A stretch of DNA of 64,000 bases from Circinella umbellata (lineage: Eukaryota > Mucoromycota > Mucoromycetes > Mucorales > Lichtheimiaceae): assembly GCA_025093555.1 (NCBI GenBank), contig JAIWNF010000048.1, positions 1-64,000 on the forward strand, given 5' to 3'. The position numbers and the translations under genes were made by a program. This document shows positions 24,614 to 37,907 of this stretch, in pieces. Below the pieces are notes generated by a model. That model was not told the origin of the DNA and ran no database searches. It was given only the letters and a program-made list of their open reading frames with translations. Position 1 is the first letter of the stretch. The number at the start of each line of letters is the position of its first letter.

Positions 24614-26303
24614 CTATCAAAAAGCAATTCAATATCATTTGAGCCTTATTACAAAAAGAAATTGCAAGATAGAAAGGTAAAATTGCTGATATCATTAACA
24701 TTATCAGTGGAAGTAGTAGCAAAAACACCAACATCAGCAACATTCAATGTCGAGCACAGAGTAGAAACAGCGACAGTTTGATGTTGATTTTCAACTACTT
24801 GTAACCTATACATCTTTTTTTTTACCCCAAGCAGAAATAACAACAAAAAGCCTAAGCATATAAGCAGTATTGATAGCAATGAAAGCGAAGATGAACATAG
24901 TATATCTTTGTGATGATTATTTTTTTTTTAAAAAAAATGAAAACCAAAATAAAAATATCGATCCGCATGCCGGCATACTTACAATCATTATGTATATATT
25001 ATCAATATACAACCCACATCATCCCCTTTTTAGACCTGATAATCTTCTTTTGATATGTATTTTATAATAAACTTGTTTATTAGCATGATGCTTTGTGCTA
25101 ATATATTTCTACTTTTATTGTTTCTTTCATATCATAGATATTCATTTATCTTTTTAGCGTTTGATTTTTTTTCAATATTCTGTCTTATTAATTACTTTTA
25201 TATGCTCTTCCCTTGTTTTTGTTATGTAAAAATAACTGTCAGGTAACATACGGGTGGAATTGGTGTGAGTACACTATTACCAATAATCATAATAATACTA
25301 AAAAAAGGAAACCAAGTACTCTATTTCCTTTTCAGTTTATTTTGTTATCATAGCCACCCATTAGACCGTTCCAAAATCACCTCAACACCCGATTATATTT
25401 GGACAAAATTTTTGCTTATCCTTCATAACCTACATGGTAACTGTAGATTCGACAGTATACTGCACGATCATCACTGATAAGCCACTAATTTGGTCAGTCC
25501 TTGCTGCAATGTGGATAGAACCACCAGCCATACGAACCAAACCATCTCTGTCATCTTTGAATTTGTAAAACATAAGCAAATCAAGTCCTTTCATTATTTA
25601 CATGTTTAGCATAGATGTTTCTATTTCCCGACTTTATTCTTATTTTGTATTCCCTTGGCTTAGTTCTTTTTGATCTTTGGACCCTCGCCCCATTTATTTT
25701 GATACACGAGCTTTGCGAATTGACGTGAGCAAAAGGCTGTCATCAGCGAGTGTTTTTATTTCATTCGTTTTAATAAAACATATAGTTTAAACGAAACAAA
25801 TTTTTCGCGTAACCGAGCTGTACGTCAATGCTTTTATGCATTAATTTGCTGTATTCTTTTTGTTTATATATAGTTTTTCCATAAAATAAAAGTGGATATA
25901 ATATTACATGTATTAAAATCGCAAAATACAACACAAAAAAACATCAACTGGTAACGCAAATTTGTTTCCTTAGGCAACCCAAAAATTTTTAATATTGGGT
26001 AACGCAAAACTTTCATTCTCATTGGCCGTAAAATTTATTTCAGCTTGGCGTATACATCACACACATCAAAGTATTACATCCAGAACAATATATATCACAC
26101 ATCCAGCAGGTTATTTTCTCAGCTGATTGAATCCGTGATCTCAATATAAAATGAGCACTACGCAATTTTTCATTTCTCTTGTTTTCTCCTTTTCTACTCT
26201 TTTTATTTTTCAACTCTCACAAACTAAAAAACAACTTCTTTCTTCTTTCTTATTCTTTTTTTTTTCTAAAATTTTTCTTATATATAATAAATAATAATCA
26301 ATA
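24614..26303. other. 1.7-kb stretch without a convincing gene
   Basis: AT-rich. Two short direct copies of GGTAACGCAAA lie near 25952 and 26000. Open frames at 24649-24879 and 25055-25246 lack recognisable features. The last ~150 bp, with TATATATAATAAATAATAAT just before the ATG, are the promoter and leader of the next gene. Confidence 0.45.
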
Positions 26304-28008
26304 ATGACTGACGCCACTAAACCTACTACTGAAGCTCCTATTACTACTACTGAGGAACAACCTACCAAGTCAGTTGAAGAGACTCCCAAGGAAACTTCTG
26401 CTGATGTTACTACATCTACAGAAGATAAGCCAGTAACAGAAGAAGCTGCCAAAGAGCAAGTAGCTGATAAGACTACAGAAGAACCCAAGGAAAAACCTAC
26501 TCCAGTTTTATCTCGATCTAGCACTACCAAACGTTTATCTATGGCTTGGAACAAGGCAAAGAAACAATTCTCGGATAAGAAAGAACATCCAAAAGAAGAA
26601 GAAAAGCCTTCAACACCTGCTCCTGTCACTGAAGAGCCAGCAACTACTGAAACTGCTGCCCCTGCTCCTGCTACTGTTGAACAAGAAACAACTGCTCCTG
26701 CTACTGAAGAACAACAACCTGCTACTGAAGAAGCTGAAGCTAAAAAGGAAGAAGAAAAACCTATTTCCAAGAAAGAAAAGAGACAATCTCGTTTCTTGCC
26801 TAATATTAATAGTATCAATGGTATCTTTAACCGCAGCAAGGTAATTTTGTTGTTTATTTTTTTTTTTTTTGGACCAGTAAATTGAGAAAAAGATAGATTG
26901 TGTATGGTATGTGTGTGTGTGTGTTTTGGGTAAGTAGTGATACAAAGACACATAACTTTTACTAGCTATGTCGGACTTTTTATTTTCCATGTCATCACAA
27001 TACAATCCGGTTCGGCATAGCCTGTACCACATTATCACATCAATTCTTTTTTTCTCTTTTTTTATTTTTTGATGACCGCCCTTTATATTTTTTGACGATC
27101 TATAAACTAACCAAGAATGGTTATTTTAGAGTCCCGAGCAAAAGGAAGAAACTAATGCCGCTGCTTCATCATCCACTCCTGCTGATGCCGAACCTGAAGG
27201 TAACAAATAATTATAAACAAAACCTCCACCCTCTTTTATGAAATGCTTATGACTTATAAACTTTGTTATAAATGTAAATAGTTCCTGCTACTGCTGAAGA
27301 AGTCAAGAAAGAAGAAGAACCAAAGAAGGAAGAAGAGCAACCTAAGGCTGCTGAATCTTCTGAAGAAACACCAAAGAAGGAAAATGTTTCTAAGCAACGA
27401 GTCATTGATCAAGTCAAACGTCGTTCTACCATTGTGACCAAATACTTTACTCACAAGAAGGATGAAAAGCCTGCTGCTCCTACTAATGAATCCAATGTTG
27501 CTGCTGAAGAAACTACCCCTACTCCTGCTGAAACACCAGCTCCTGCTGCTGTTGAGACTACAGAAGAAGCTGCTCCTGCAACAGGTAAAAAAAAAATTAC
27601 TATATTTTAGTGTCCTTTTTTTTTCTTTCCTACAATGAATACATTATATATAAATTGTGAGACCATGTGTTATTATAATTCATGTGAACATGTGTAACTA
27701 ATATGATGTTATATTATTTATGTATTTTAGAAACCAAACCAGAAGAAGAAAAGAAGACTGCTACACCTGTTCAAACTGCTAGTACTTTAAGTCGTCGTTT
27801 AACTAAACTTCTTCGTTTATCTAACAAGAAAGAAAAGAAGGAAAAGGCCCCTGCTACTACAGAAGAAGAAGCAGAAAAACCTGTTGCTGAAGCTTCAAAT
27901 GAAGAAACTCCCAAAGAAGAAACAAAGAAGGAAGAAGAACCAGTAGTTTCTACACCTACTCCCGCAGCAGCCACCCCCACTGTACCTGCCGTTCAAGCGA
28001 CAGCCTAA
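26304..28008 (+). CDS. Glu/Lys/Pro/Thr-rich protein with repeated basic patches, function unknown
   Basis: Exons 26304-26840, 27130-27199, 27282-27584 and 27731-28008 give 395 aa. Composition is dominated by E, K, T, P and A. Long acidic TEE/PATEE linkers alternate with four basic, partly hydrophobic patches: SRSSTTKRLSMAWNKAKKQF, KRQSRFLPNINSINGIFNRSK, RVIDQVKRRSTIVTKYFTHK and TLSRRLTKLLRLSNKKEKK. Each patch could form an amphipathic helix or a phosphorylated RxxS site. There is no signal peptide, membrane segment or known domain. Codon use is strongly biased (GAA, AAG, GCT), which suggests high expression. Splice sites and frame continuity are good, so the gene is real. Function is not inferred. 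Confidence 0.8.
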
Positions 28009-31000
28009 ATTGGGTAAAGCGATTTTACCCAAACGAATGAAAACATTGATATATATAACGATGAAACGAACAAAAAAAAATTGGATATAATAACCAAAAA
28101 AGATAATAATAATAACAAATAACTACTTCTTTAATCCCTTTTTTTTATATCACTTTGCATTTATTTACTTCTTTATTATTATTTTCTCTCTTCTCCCCTC
28201 TTATTTTCTTCTCTTTTAATCTTTTATTACTTCTTTATTTTTATTTTTTTGGTCTAACTAATTCTCTTTTGATTACTCTTTATTATTATTATTATTATTT
28301 ACTATTTACTACTCTATTATTATTATTATTACTATATATATAATTATATATTTTTTTCTCACTTATTTTTTCACAAGGGACTTTACTATTTTGTTACACC
28401 AAATAATACAATATTAAATTCACCTTTTGCTTATTCTGTGTAACGTCTCATTTTTTGTAAGTTTAAAAGGTTTGGAACACATTCCTTTTTCTCTTTTAGA
28501 TCGTTAAAACTAAATGCCGAAGTTACAACAACTTTTGTTTTATTAAAAAAAAAGGAGTGACATGAAATTGTTCCTCCTTTCTTTCTTTATGTTTATTAAG
28601 ATAGAATGGGTCATTAGCTATTAAATAAAACAGTTAAGAAATAAATATATCATTTTCTACCCTCGAAATTTTTGATTATATTGGTTTATAAAATCAAATA
28701 CATGCCTGATATTGACCCGGATTTATGTTCTTATCACATAACACAACGGCCCTTAAAACTCCTCTTTAATTTTGTTTTTTTTTGTCACATCATGTCTTAA
28801 AGAAACGTGATAAATTTATCAAACTGAAGTTCTTATTGTTTTTTTTAAACAAAAAAGCTTATATTATTCGGAGATATGGAAATGATTTTATTACTATTAT
28901 TATTAATGCCTCGAGTTTATAACAATTTTGGTATAGTGAAAAAATATGAAAAAGACATTAAAAACAAAAAGAGATCTACAAAAAAACAAAAAATGATAAG
29001 AAAGAAAACAGAAAGAACCTCACTAACCTGACCTAGTACAATGGTTGCACTCGGATCAAGTTTTATATGTACGATGGCATCTGAGTTTTTATTTTATAAA
29101 AGAACGCGTTTAACAAGTTATATGCAAATCACGAACATAAGAAAAAAAAAAAAAGATCAGCCCATTTATTGTATAAAAGATTTATATAAATATGTTTTTC
29201 TTTTTTTTATAATTTTTTTTTCAAAAAAGAGTTCACATAATAAAATAGAATTGTGTTATAAGTTTATAAAGAAATTATTTATTATTCATTGTATGATCAA
29301 ACCTTAGATTCTACAAAAAAAAAATGATCAAACCTTAGTTTATATATGTAATAAACAAAATGCTACGTTATATAATAGTAAGAGTAACAAATTGACTAAA
29401 TGATTTGCCGTTTCATTCAATGGGGGGAGGGCGAAAGTTCGTAGCACTCTTTATTGTTGTATGTATGTTATTGGGGGAGGAGAGAGGGCTCAACAAAGAA
29501 CCTTTTTTTTAATGTGTCACGACTTTTTTTCAGATTAAATGGGGATGTTTTTTCTCTTTGTTGTTATAAGAAAACCTGGTTTATTTATTTATATTACCTA
29601 TTCGTTTTCCATTATTAAAAATATAACATATATTTGAATTTACATCATCAACATTCATGCAGATAAATATATATATATATATATATATACAAGAGAGAGA
29701 GAGAGAGGACGATGTCATATACAAGAAGAAAAAAAACAGGAGTTAAACAAAACAAATGATGTTGTTTTTGCATTACATATTTGTTGTAAAATAAAAGAAT
29801 GTAAATTTTTACAATCGTAACGAAAAATGTAGTACAAAGCTGTACATGAATCAATAGGAGAACGAAAAAGAAACTTGTCAAAAAACGATCCAGTTCCGAA
29901 AACAATACGTATTCCAGATTCTTTTTTTTGATTGTTGTTTTAATAAGTTTGAGTTTCTAGCCTATTTAGTATAAGTAAAAGGTTTATTATTAGATCAACT
30001 TTTATTTGATTTGATTTGATTTGGATCATTGATTAATATAGAATATAACTCTATAACTAAATTTATTTTTCATGGGTCCATCCGTTCATGTATAATAAGA
30101 AGTCTTTCATATAATTAGTATCCATTCTCATGATCTGCTTTCTCTTCGTTTCATGCATTTATAGAATATAAAGAAACAAATTCATCTCCCCACATACTAC
30201 TTATACATACATTTATTACGTACTATACTTACGGAAACTAATTTCACGAATTGAACATTGATAAAGAATTGGCCATTATCACCAGAATAAACTGGCTTTC
30301 TTTTTCCATTCATATATAAGGCGTAAATAAATAAATAAATAAATAAAATACGTACGTAGTATACGCAAATATAAAATATAAATTAAATCTTGTATTGTAT
30401 TGTAACATTGGGCGTAAACTTTCTCTTTTAGAGATATTTAATGTGGCAAACGCTTTGTAATATTAATAATAATAATAAAACAGTTACATATTCTAATTAT
30501 ATCATAATTCCGAGTGATATATCATTTCAAATAAATGATATATATCTCTTTCTCCCCTAAAAAAGAAGTTTGCTGTTGTTGTTTAAAATAATAATGTATT
30601 GGAAGATCGAGAACTATAATATTGTTAATAGTAAAATATATACACAGTTTTCTCGTGGACAAGAAAAAGTTAAAGTGAAATAAACAAAAAAAATGTTACA
30701 CTAATAGTAAACTTGATGATCATCAAATAAAGATAATTGGTACTTTATTATTATTATTATTATAACTTGTGACAACTTTAATTTTTCACTTGATTGGATG
30801 TGTTATACTTTGGTACGATTTGGGATCCAACAAATATTATAGACTCATTCTTTGAAGCAACGTACAGTATATAACTATTATTTATCATAATCATTCAAGT
30901 TAGTAGTAAAATATAATAATCGAAAGGACTTGTTCATTTTATTTTTGAGTCTGTCAAAGTTCGTTACTGGTCTATATACTATGTATATAGGAAAATGAGT

Positions 31001-31313
31001 GATTAGTTTGTACATAATAACTAATGTATAATATATATACAAGTACAAATAAAATAATAATAATAGATTTATGTGTAGATCTAAAAAAACTATCTATCTG
31101 TCTAACAAATCTGATATAATAGAAAGAGTCATTCAAATACAGCAGTTTTTTTATAAGTATCTGATTTCATATTTAACATGAGAATTCAAAGAGAAAACGT
31201 TATCTATATAAGATGGATACTATACCGCAATGAAGAAGCACACCCACACCCACACAGACATATACATATATATATATATATCGTATAGCACTGTGCCCAA
31301 TTTCATTTTTTGA
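28009..31313. other. 3.3-kb gene-free stretch
   Basis: T-rich 3' UTR-like DNA, then AT-rich sequence with an (AT)n/(AG)n microsatellite at 29666-29707 and a short duplicated ATGATCAAACCTTAG near 29290-29335. I see no coding region or structural RNA. Confidence 0.5.
29666..29707. repeat. (AT)n then (AG)n microsatellite
   Basis: Perfect dinucleotide runs. Confidence 0.9.
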
Positions 31314-31716
31314 AAAATTAATTTTCAAGGATGAACAAAGGATCATTGGATGTTTAAATATTTTCAAGAGTCAATCATTGAATTTTATCCTTTGATAATT
31401 GAACTAGAACCAGACAAATTTTAGTTGCCGCTTTCAAGAGTTAATCCTTAAATCTCATCCTTTGATCCTTTAACTAGACCCAGAGATATTTTCCTAATAC
31501 CTGAAAATCACACAACAATGCTATAAAATAGTACATTTAACAAACATATTAAACTATAACAAAATAAATAAATGAATGAAGATAGAAACATTTGATCTTT
31601 TTATTTTATTTTATTTTATTTCCACAAAAAAGCTCCAGCTATTGCTTTTCAAGGATCCATCCTTGAATCTAATCCTTTGATTCTTTAAACTTTCAAGAAG
31701 AAAAATTTGGTCGCTA
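31314..31716. repeat. Diverged ~70-bp repeats
   Basis: Units begin TTTTCAAG at about 31360, 31431 and 31646, each followed by ATCCTTTGAT and, in two, by GAACTAGAACC/TAACTAGACCC. Two units are adjacent. A partial copy lies at about 31320. Confidence 0.6.
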
Positions 31717-31814
31717 TTTAACCTGTTCTAGCCGTTGATCCTTGAATTCAAAGATGGGATAATGTACAGTGTTTTTATTTAATAATTTAATGGAATTCAA
31801 TACGGTAACAGTGA

Positions 31815-32575
31815 TTTCTTTTAACTGTGGTCCGCCACGCATTGGAGACCAACCCCCTCGATGTTTGGGAGCAGATAAAGAAGGGCGATGGGTTGAAAGC
31901 TCTCAAGCTTTCACCACCATCTTTCGAATGCTTGTCGATTGATAGCACCCCTGGCGCCGCTCTGTGGATGGAAATCAGTGCGCGGGAGAAGAGCGCAAGC
32001 ATGTAGAGCCACTTTTTGTGGCTAAACTTGGGTGGCCTGTTTGTAAAGAGAAAGAGAGCTGGGGAGTCCCGCCAAAGAGCGAAGGCGTCGTTCCTTTGCC
32101 ACTTCTTTCATAGAAGTAAATTGGAATTGGGTTGTTTTCGTCAGGGAAGAAGGTTGTGTAGAATTGTAAGCTGAATTGTTGTGCTTATTTTTGTGAAATA
32201 GGTGGCGTGGATGGTGTGGGCGCAATAGGAGTGAAGAACTCAGTAAAGAGGTTGACTGGAGTGCTTCGACTCCTGCAACTAGTGAAAAGCACATCTGGAT
32301 ATGTGTTGTTATATCCAGATGTGTTAAGCTGTGCATCTTTGGGAGAAATAGGTGTCAAGATTAATGTTCTTTTCTCACTGTAGACGTTTTTGATTCAAAT
32401 GTGTATTAACCTTTTTTATAATCCTGTATTCACTTTGTAGATCTCAAATGGTTCTATTCACCAGTTGTGTGGTAAAATCAAAGAGCTGAACTCTTTAAGG
32501 TGCCAAGAGCACGTTGATCGTGCTCGCTTGGAAAGTGACTTAAAAAGTCACTTGGACAATTTTGAGGTTTTCTCC
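31815..32575 (+). pseudogene. Decayed coding island, unknown family
   Basis: A GC-richer patch in AT-rich DNA. Plus-strand frames read VRHALETNPLDVWEQIKKGD through ECLSIDSTPGAALWMEISAR, then, after a frame change, VEPLFVAKLGWPVCKEKESW, then VNWNWVVFVREEGCVEL. After a possible intron come SEELSKEVDWSASTPATSEK and, after a TTTGTAG acceptor near 32441, ISNGSIHQLCGKIKELNSLR. Frame changes without splice sites suggest a pseudogene or transposon remnant. Minus-strand frames are also open, so strand is not certain. Confidence 0.4.
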
Positions 32576-32847
32576 TGTTTTATTTAACTTTTTTTTTACC
32601 TATATGTACTTGTATGTTTTTTTATGCTCTCTTAATATATTCTTTATGCTTTCTTATGTTTTTTTCTTTTGTAATTTCTATGTTCTACTTCTGACGTTTC
32701 TGTTTTATTATGTTTATTATGTTTATTATTTTTCTTTTTTGTATTATTTCATTGGTAGTTATTTGGTCGGGTGTAGACATATTGATGGACAGTGATTGAA
32801 TTTCCGATTGTACTAGTATCATAAGTTTATTACTATTCATATATCTA

Positions 32848-33654
32848 CAGTGAGTATTCGTTAAACCGGTACTCAATATATGTGAGGATTTGTACCGGTT
32901 TAGCGAATTACCGGTTTAACGAATTGAAACGCAGCTGGTACTAATATGTAGAATATACTGAAAAAACAACTAAGCTGTACGGATAAGATAGAAAATGATA
33001 GCTGATATTATGTATCTATGCCACTATGAGCTAATATTTTGGTAATAAAAATGATATTAGTGTATAGTATTCATCAAATAGTGATAGTTAACCAGAGACA
33101 GGATTAATAGTGAATGTACAACAAAGTGTGTTTAAAATATGGACCATGGTAAGCGGTTGAATAAATAAGTAAAAATGAATTGTATCAACAACATAATTAC
33201 ATACATTACTCAATGGCAATAAACAAGTACGTGACAAAGTTGAAAAAAAATACATACATACCCAGATAAGAAAGAAGAAAAAGCATATGTGTGAAGTTGG
33301 TGAAAAAGAGACACTGTTATCAACAAGGTGTTGAGAAAGTTTTTTTTGACGGCAAGAATGATTTGTGTATTTTCAATTTCTATGAAAACAAAGTAGCCAA
33401 CTGAAAACAAAGGGAAGAGCTTAGATGACGTTAAAGGAAGACCGTGTCAATAATGTTACCAATAAAAGATTGATATTATATGATATAAGATAGAATAATA
33501 CTATTATAAACTCGGTAAATATTTAAGAGAGCTCACCGGATACCGGTTTAGCGAATCACCGGTATTTACTAAGTATATAAAAAAATATTTAAGAGATACT
33601 ACCGGTTTAGCGAAATACCGGTTTAACGAGCACCGGTTTAGCGAATACTCACTG
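32848..33654. mobile_element. Non-autonomous TIR element, 807 bp, TA target duplication
   Basis: Ends are CAGTGAGTATTCGTTAAACC on the left and its near-complement on the right, one base different within ~24 bp, flanked by TA on both sides. The motif ACCGGTTTARCGAA recurs several times just inside each end: about 32896-32926 on the left and 33541-33646 on the right. The core (32950-33520) has no transposase frame. The TA duplication and CAGT ends point to the Tc1/mariner/pogo group. Confidence 0.8.
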
Positions 33655-33656
33655 TA

Positions 33657-34954
33657 TATATAGGTCGAGCTGGCTCCTTCTCTTTTTATATACCTTTTTT
33701 ATTCGTACATTTTTGCTGTCATTATTGGATAAGTATTCTATGGAGAAGGAAATGTATAGGATGTTACTGGAAATAATAATGTATTTCCTAATCGTACTTA
33801 TCATAAAATATATTCATATATATGTAGGTCGAGGTCGGGCTGGTTCCCTTCCTCTCTCGTTTTTGGTTATTTATTTTTTCAGTTTTGCTATTTATTTATT
33901 AGAGGCATGTTGAATTAAGTACATGGATAAAGAAATATTATTGCTAGTGTGATTAATATTATGACAACTAATGAATTATTTATTATATGTTTCATTTAAT
34001 AACTAGGTGGTTGAGGTAACTCCCTCTAAAGTTTTACCAGTTTTTAATGGCACAGTACATGGTTTTCGAACCACAGAGTTATGTAAAATATAATTATGTC
34101 AACATGTATGATAAATGATACAGGATTATAAGAATGAACCGATTTTTATATTTGGGAGTACAGTCAAAAAGGTGTACTGTTTAAAATTCCGTAATTTCAG
34201 TCATAAATAAGATGTACAATTGGCTTCCACGGCTTCATAGTAGACCTAATGCACCTTTCCACAGAATATTTCAAAGTAATTTTTTTCAAAACCTAGTATT
34301 TACAGAATAAAATAATAATAATTTCATAAGAGTTATTTACAAGAAATATTACGTTTTTATCTTTCATACGTATAATAAAAAATAGTAGTATATACTTTTT
34401 GTAATATAAGAAAAGCAGAAACCAAATCAGTTATTTTTATACCAAACATAAAATCATACATTGCACTTTATATTCTAGTACGTAGCTTTTATATTTAATG
34501 AAATATTATGTATGGTTAGAATATTGCCAATTTTTATGGGAATCTTGTCCTTATTTTACAGTTATATTCATTATTACAGAGTCCTGGCTATTAATCTAAA
34601 TCTATATGAGTACTTTTTAATTCAAAATTTTGATATATAGGTCATTCAGTTTTTATCTTTTTGTTTAAAACATTTATGGCTTTTTATTTTATTACATTTC
34701 TATCTATTTTAAATTTTATAAATTTTTACGTATGTACCAACTGCCTCAAAAAAATAGAATATCATCTAGAGTAAGATGTTCTGTGAAGGTATTTTTATGG
34801 AACTGATTTTGGATCCGTCAATTCAAATCATGAATCCATCTTTTTTTCGAGACAAGAAATCATATGAAAAATGATGAAGAACCTAGAAAGAAAGGCTATA
34901 TAAATATTACCAGCTATACATATTTATAGTAACAGTACATATGAAAATTGTTAC
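33657..34954. other. 1.3-kb gene-free stretch
   Basis: AT-rich, no recognisable feature. The sequence GTCGAG/GTCGGG-CTGG near 33664 and 33829 occurs twice as a short direct repeat. Confidence 0.45.
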
Positions 34955-35765
34955 GTAAGGTGCATTCTGACTTAAACCGTCAAAATATGGGGTGGAATAA
35001 GAATTGACAAAAAATTGTCATAAATGCAGCTATGAACTTTTTGAGCCGTAATATATGTTAACTTGGGTATTCTGAAGAGATGTTACGGAACAGTTTTTAG
35101 GGAAGATTATTTCCCTTTGAGATTTGTCGCTTCAAAGTTTTGTCAAAATATGGTATTTTACTAAGTAATGCCAATATTTCGAGAAAGAGATAAGCAGTGT
35201 GTAACCTATAAAAGTGGATGGTTTATAGTTACACAAGGTTCGTACTCTAGATTATATGTAGCTCCTATCTATTTTTCTTCACTCAATAAAAAACAAATAG
35301 ATATAAGAACAACAATAAAACTCGAAAAATAGTTGTTTTCAAATATCCATTGCATGTAAATACTATCATCTATACCGAAAAAGATTCCAATCATTTCCAG
35401 GCTCTTGTTGAATAGCAACCAAGTAAAGTTATAACCCCATCCACCATTTTTAATAAAAGGAAATAGAACCAAGTTCTGACAGAAATATTGGGGAAATATC
35501 AGAAATATTAAATGGTACTATGAAACCAAGCAGCAGGAAAAAGGAAAAAGAGTAGGGAAATTACTGCATATTTCTCAACATTATACACACATGGACTATC
35601 ATCTCTTTTTATCCTATTTTTTATAAAATATATATAGTATTTCACAGACTTATCTATGGCCAGCAGAATTTTGATAGTCTCATTGGTGGCAGTATGATTA
35701 CCCGTCGGGTGTTTAAAATATCTCAATTTTCGAAAAATGACGGTTTAAGTCAGGATGCACCTTAC
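34955..35765. mobile_element. Non-autonomous TIR element, 811 bp
   Basis: 28-bp terminal inverted repeats at 34955-34982 and 35738-35765 differ at one base. The outer part reads GTAAGGTGCATYCTGACTTA. No perfect target duplication is visible. The interior is AT-rich; frames at 35269-35472 and 35508-35726 do not look like transposase. Confidence 0.8.
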
Positions 35766-37706
35766 AATCAAAAACATAGCATATATCACATACATCACTA
35801 GAAGCACTGCCATCATCACCATCACCATAATCGTCGTAGTAATAGTCATCGCTGCAACAACAATAAGAAAGAGCGACTATTATTCAATCAAGAAGGGTAT
35901 CAAGAAAACCACTTTTGTTATCTGTTACATATACAGCCTTTGAAAGGAATAAATACCGTCACTGATAAATATACAGGAAGAGCAGCAGCTATCATATTTA
36001 CAAAAACACGCTACATTCAATGTATAACAACAGGACGAGTAACACACCACCATCACCTAACAATTCATCTACCTTTTTACAATCGAAATAAATTACTTTA
36101 CTACGAAAGACAGCATTCAGCCAGCACTATGTACCTTATATTAACACGCATTAATGAAGCACATGTGACAACCCAGCACTGAAAACAAAACAAAAAGAGC
36201 AATTTAATATCACTGGACAAACGCAAGAAAGAAAACACGTTTACTTAAACCTCGATCATTTATTCAAGCTAGCAAATGTACTTAGGGGCATTCTGTTCTA
36301 TGATTATCAAAACTTTAAGAGGGCAAAATTGTCATTTTACTGAAGGAGAACCTACAATATGAACGCAAAGTATGATAAAGTATTCCACTTACAAAATCAA
36401 GTACTAATGGGCATCAAGAATGAAAAGATATCAGCTAGTTACTGAAGGCTCGATGGCAAGGGAATTTATCGTGACGAAATTAAAAAAAAACCTACCCCAT
36501 TCTATTATAATCTACTATAAGAAGATACGTATAAAAAATATAAAAAAAGATATATATATATCTATATATATATAAAGATATAAAAAAAAAGATTTTTGAA
36601 ATAATCATATAACAATTCAAAAACAAAAGATAACCAACAAACTGGTGGTCTCTCAAGGGGAACTATTTAAAACAGTAGAAAAGCACATACAAACATCAAA
36701 AAATACTTAAATAATTCACGAGCAGGACTTTATACAACCTACATCAGAATCAGAGATTGTCTAAGCACGTCTGAATGTCACTGCATATACAAAAGGTAAA
36801 AGCACTATACATATAGAGATTAACTCTGCATCATATACTACATATGCAGGTCAGTGTAAAAATAATTAGTATGTCGTGCAACTAATAATTAATCACTTGT
36901 TTAATTTAGAAGTAACACTAGAAATGGCCTTTGAATCCATTCAGAACACACAAAAAGTAATCCATACGTATAGAAGTAATAGAACACGGTAAGCATATAA
37001 CATTTTAAAATAAACTAATACAGCATTAATGACTACAGTAACTAACAATTGAATTTATTGATTAAATTTAATAGCAGTAATACTATGTCAACAAAAAGAC
37101 ATATAGGCACGACTGTGCATAGAAAAAAATAAGAAGGCAAAAGGGAAACTAGTACTAATAATAATAAGCTATAGCTTCTGACTAAATATTTGATTATTAT
37201 TTAAATCATAATAAAGCAACGTTTTTCTTATAAAATAGTTAAAGATCATTGTCTTTTTCCATTATCATTGTACTAAGATATAGTATTACAGTAATATTTT
37301 CTTTTTAAGTATATAAATATATGAATTTGCAAGTTAATTTAGTTATTCGTTAATGTATTTTTGTTCAGAAAAAGCTAAATGAGACTTTTTTTAATGATAT
37401 AAAAACAATACAAACGACTAATCACCAACATATCGATGTTCTGGACCAGATAAATATTATATATTATATCAGATTAGGTCAACTAAGAGACCTCTCAGAA
37501 ATATGATATTAATAGTAGTAGTTACCGTTTGGGGCAGAACAATGGGCTTTTCTATCATCTATTAAATGTAAGTATGTAAAAAGAGCTGAATAAAAAAGAG
37601 TTGTATATAATAATGTGAATAATAACCTTTTACTTTTATTATACAGACAATATGGGGGGGGTTCTACTTGGAAACTTTAAGGTATTTTTCTGTTGATATT
37701 ATTATT
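35766..37706. other. 1.9-kb gene-free stretch
   Basis: AT-rich DNA with short A/T alternations (36544-36572). Frames at 35755-36182 are compositionally odd (Ile/Thr/His-rich) and lack motifs. Nothing else is seen. Confidence 0.45.
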
Positions 37707-37907
37707 TCATGGAGGAGCAATATCACATATATAAAAGTTGCAACTATTTGAGCAACAATCTTTGTTTACTGAGCAGAAACTACTCGATGATTGACAGCCA
37801 TATTCCTTCCTTTTAATCCTAGCTGAAATTACAACATCCCCCATTATTATAATTATTAATAAGATGATAGAAAGAAAAACCGTAAATCGTAAAGGTACTT
37901 GAATCAT
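37707..37907 (-). CDS. Small secreted cysteine-rich peptide, knottin-like
   Basis: A 66-aa precursor in one exon. Residues 1 to about 29 are a hydrophobic signal peptide (MIQVPLRFTVFLSIILLIII then VVISA). The mature part starts around RIKRKEYG and has exactly six cysteines spaced C-x6-C-x5-CC-x3-C-x4-C, within the usual spacing of the inhibitor cystine knot fold. Such fungal peptides can be effectors, antimicrobials or inhibitors; which applies cannot be told from sequence. A dibasic KRK before the Cys core could be a processing site. There are no coding neighbours within 1 kb. It is short, but signal peptide plus ordered cysteines make chance unlikely. Confidence 0.65.
   Translation of the reverse strand: MIQVPLRFTVFLSIILLIIIIMGDVVISARIKRKEYGCQSSSSFCSVNKDCCSNSCNFYICDIAPP

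Noticed and set aside
35755..36182. Two consecutive Ile/Thr/His-rich frames
   Set aside because: No splice link, no motif, composition follows ATC/ACA repeats.
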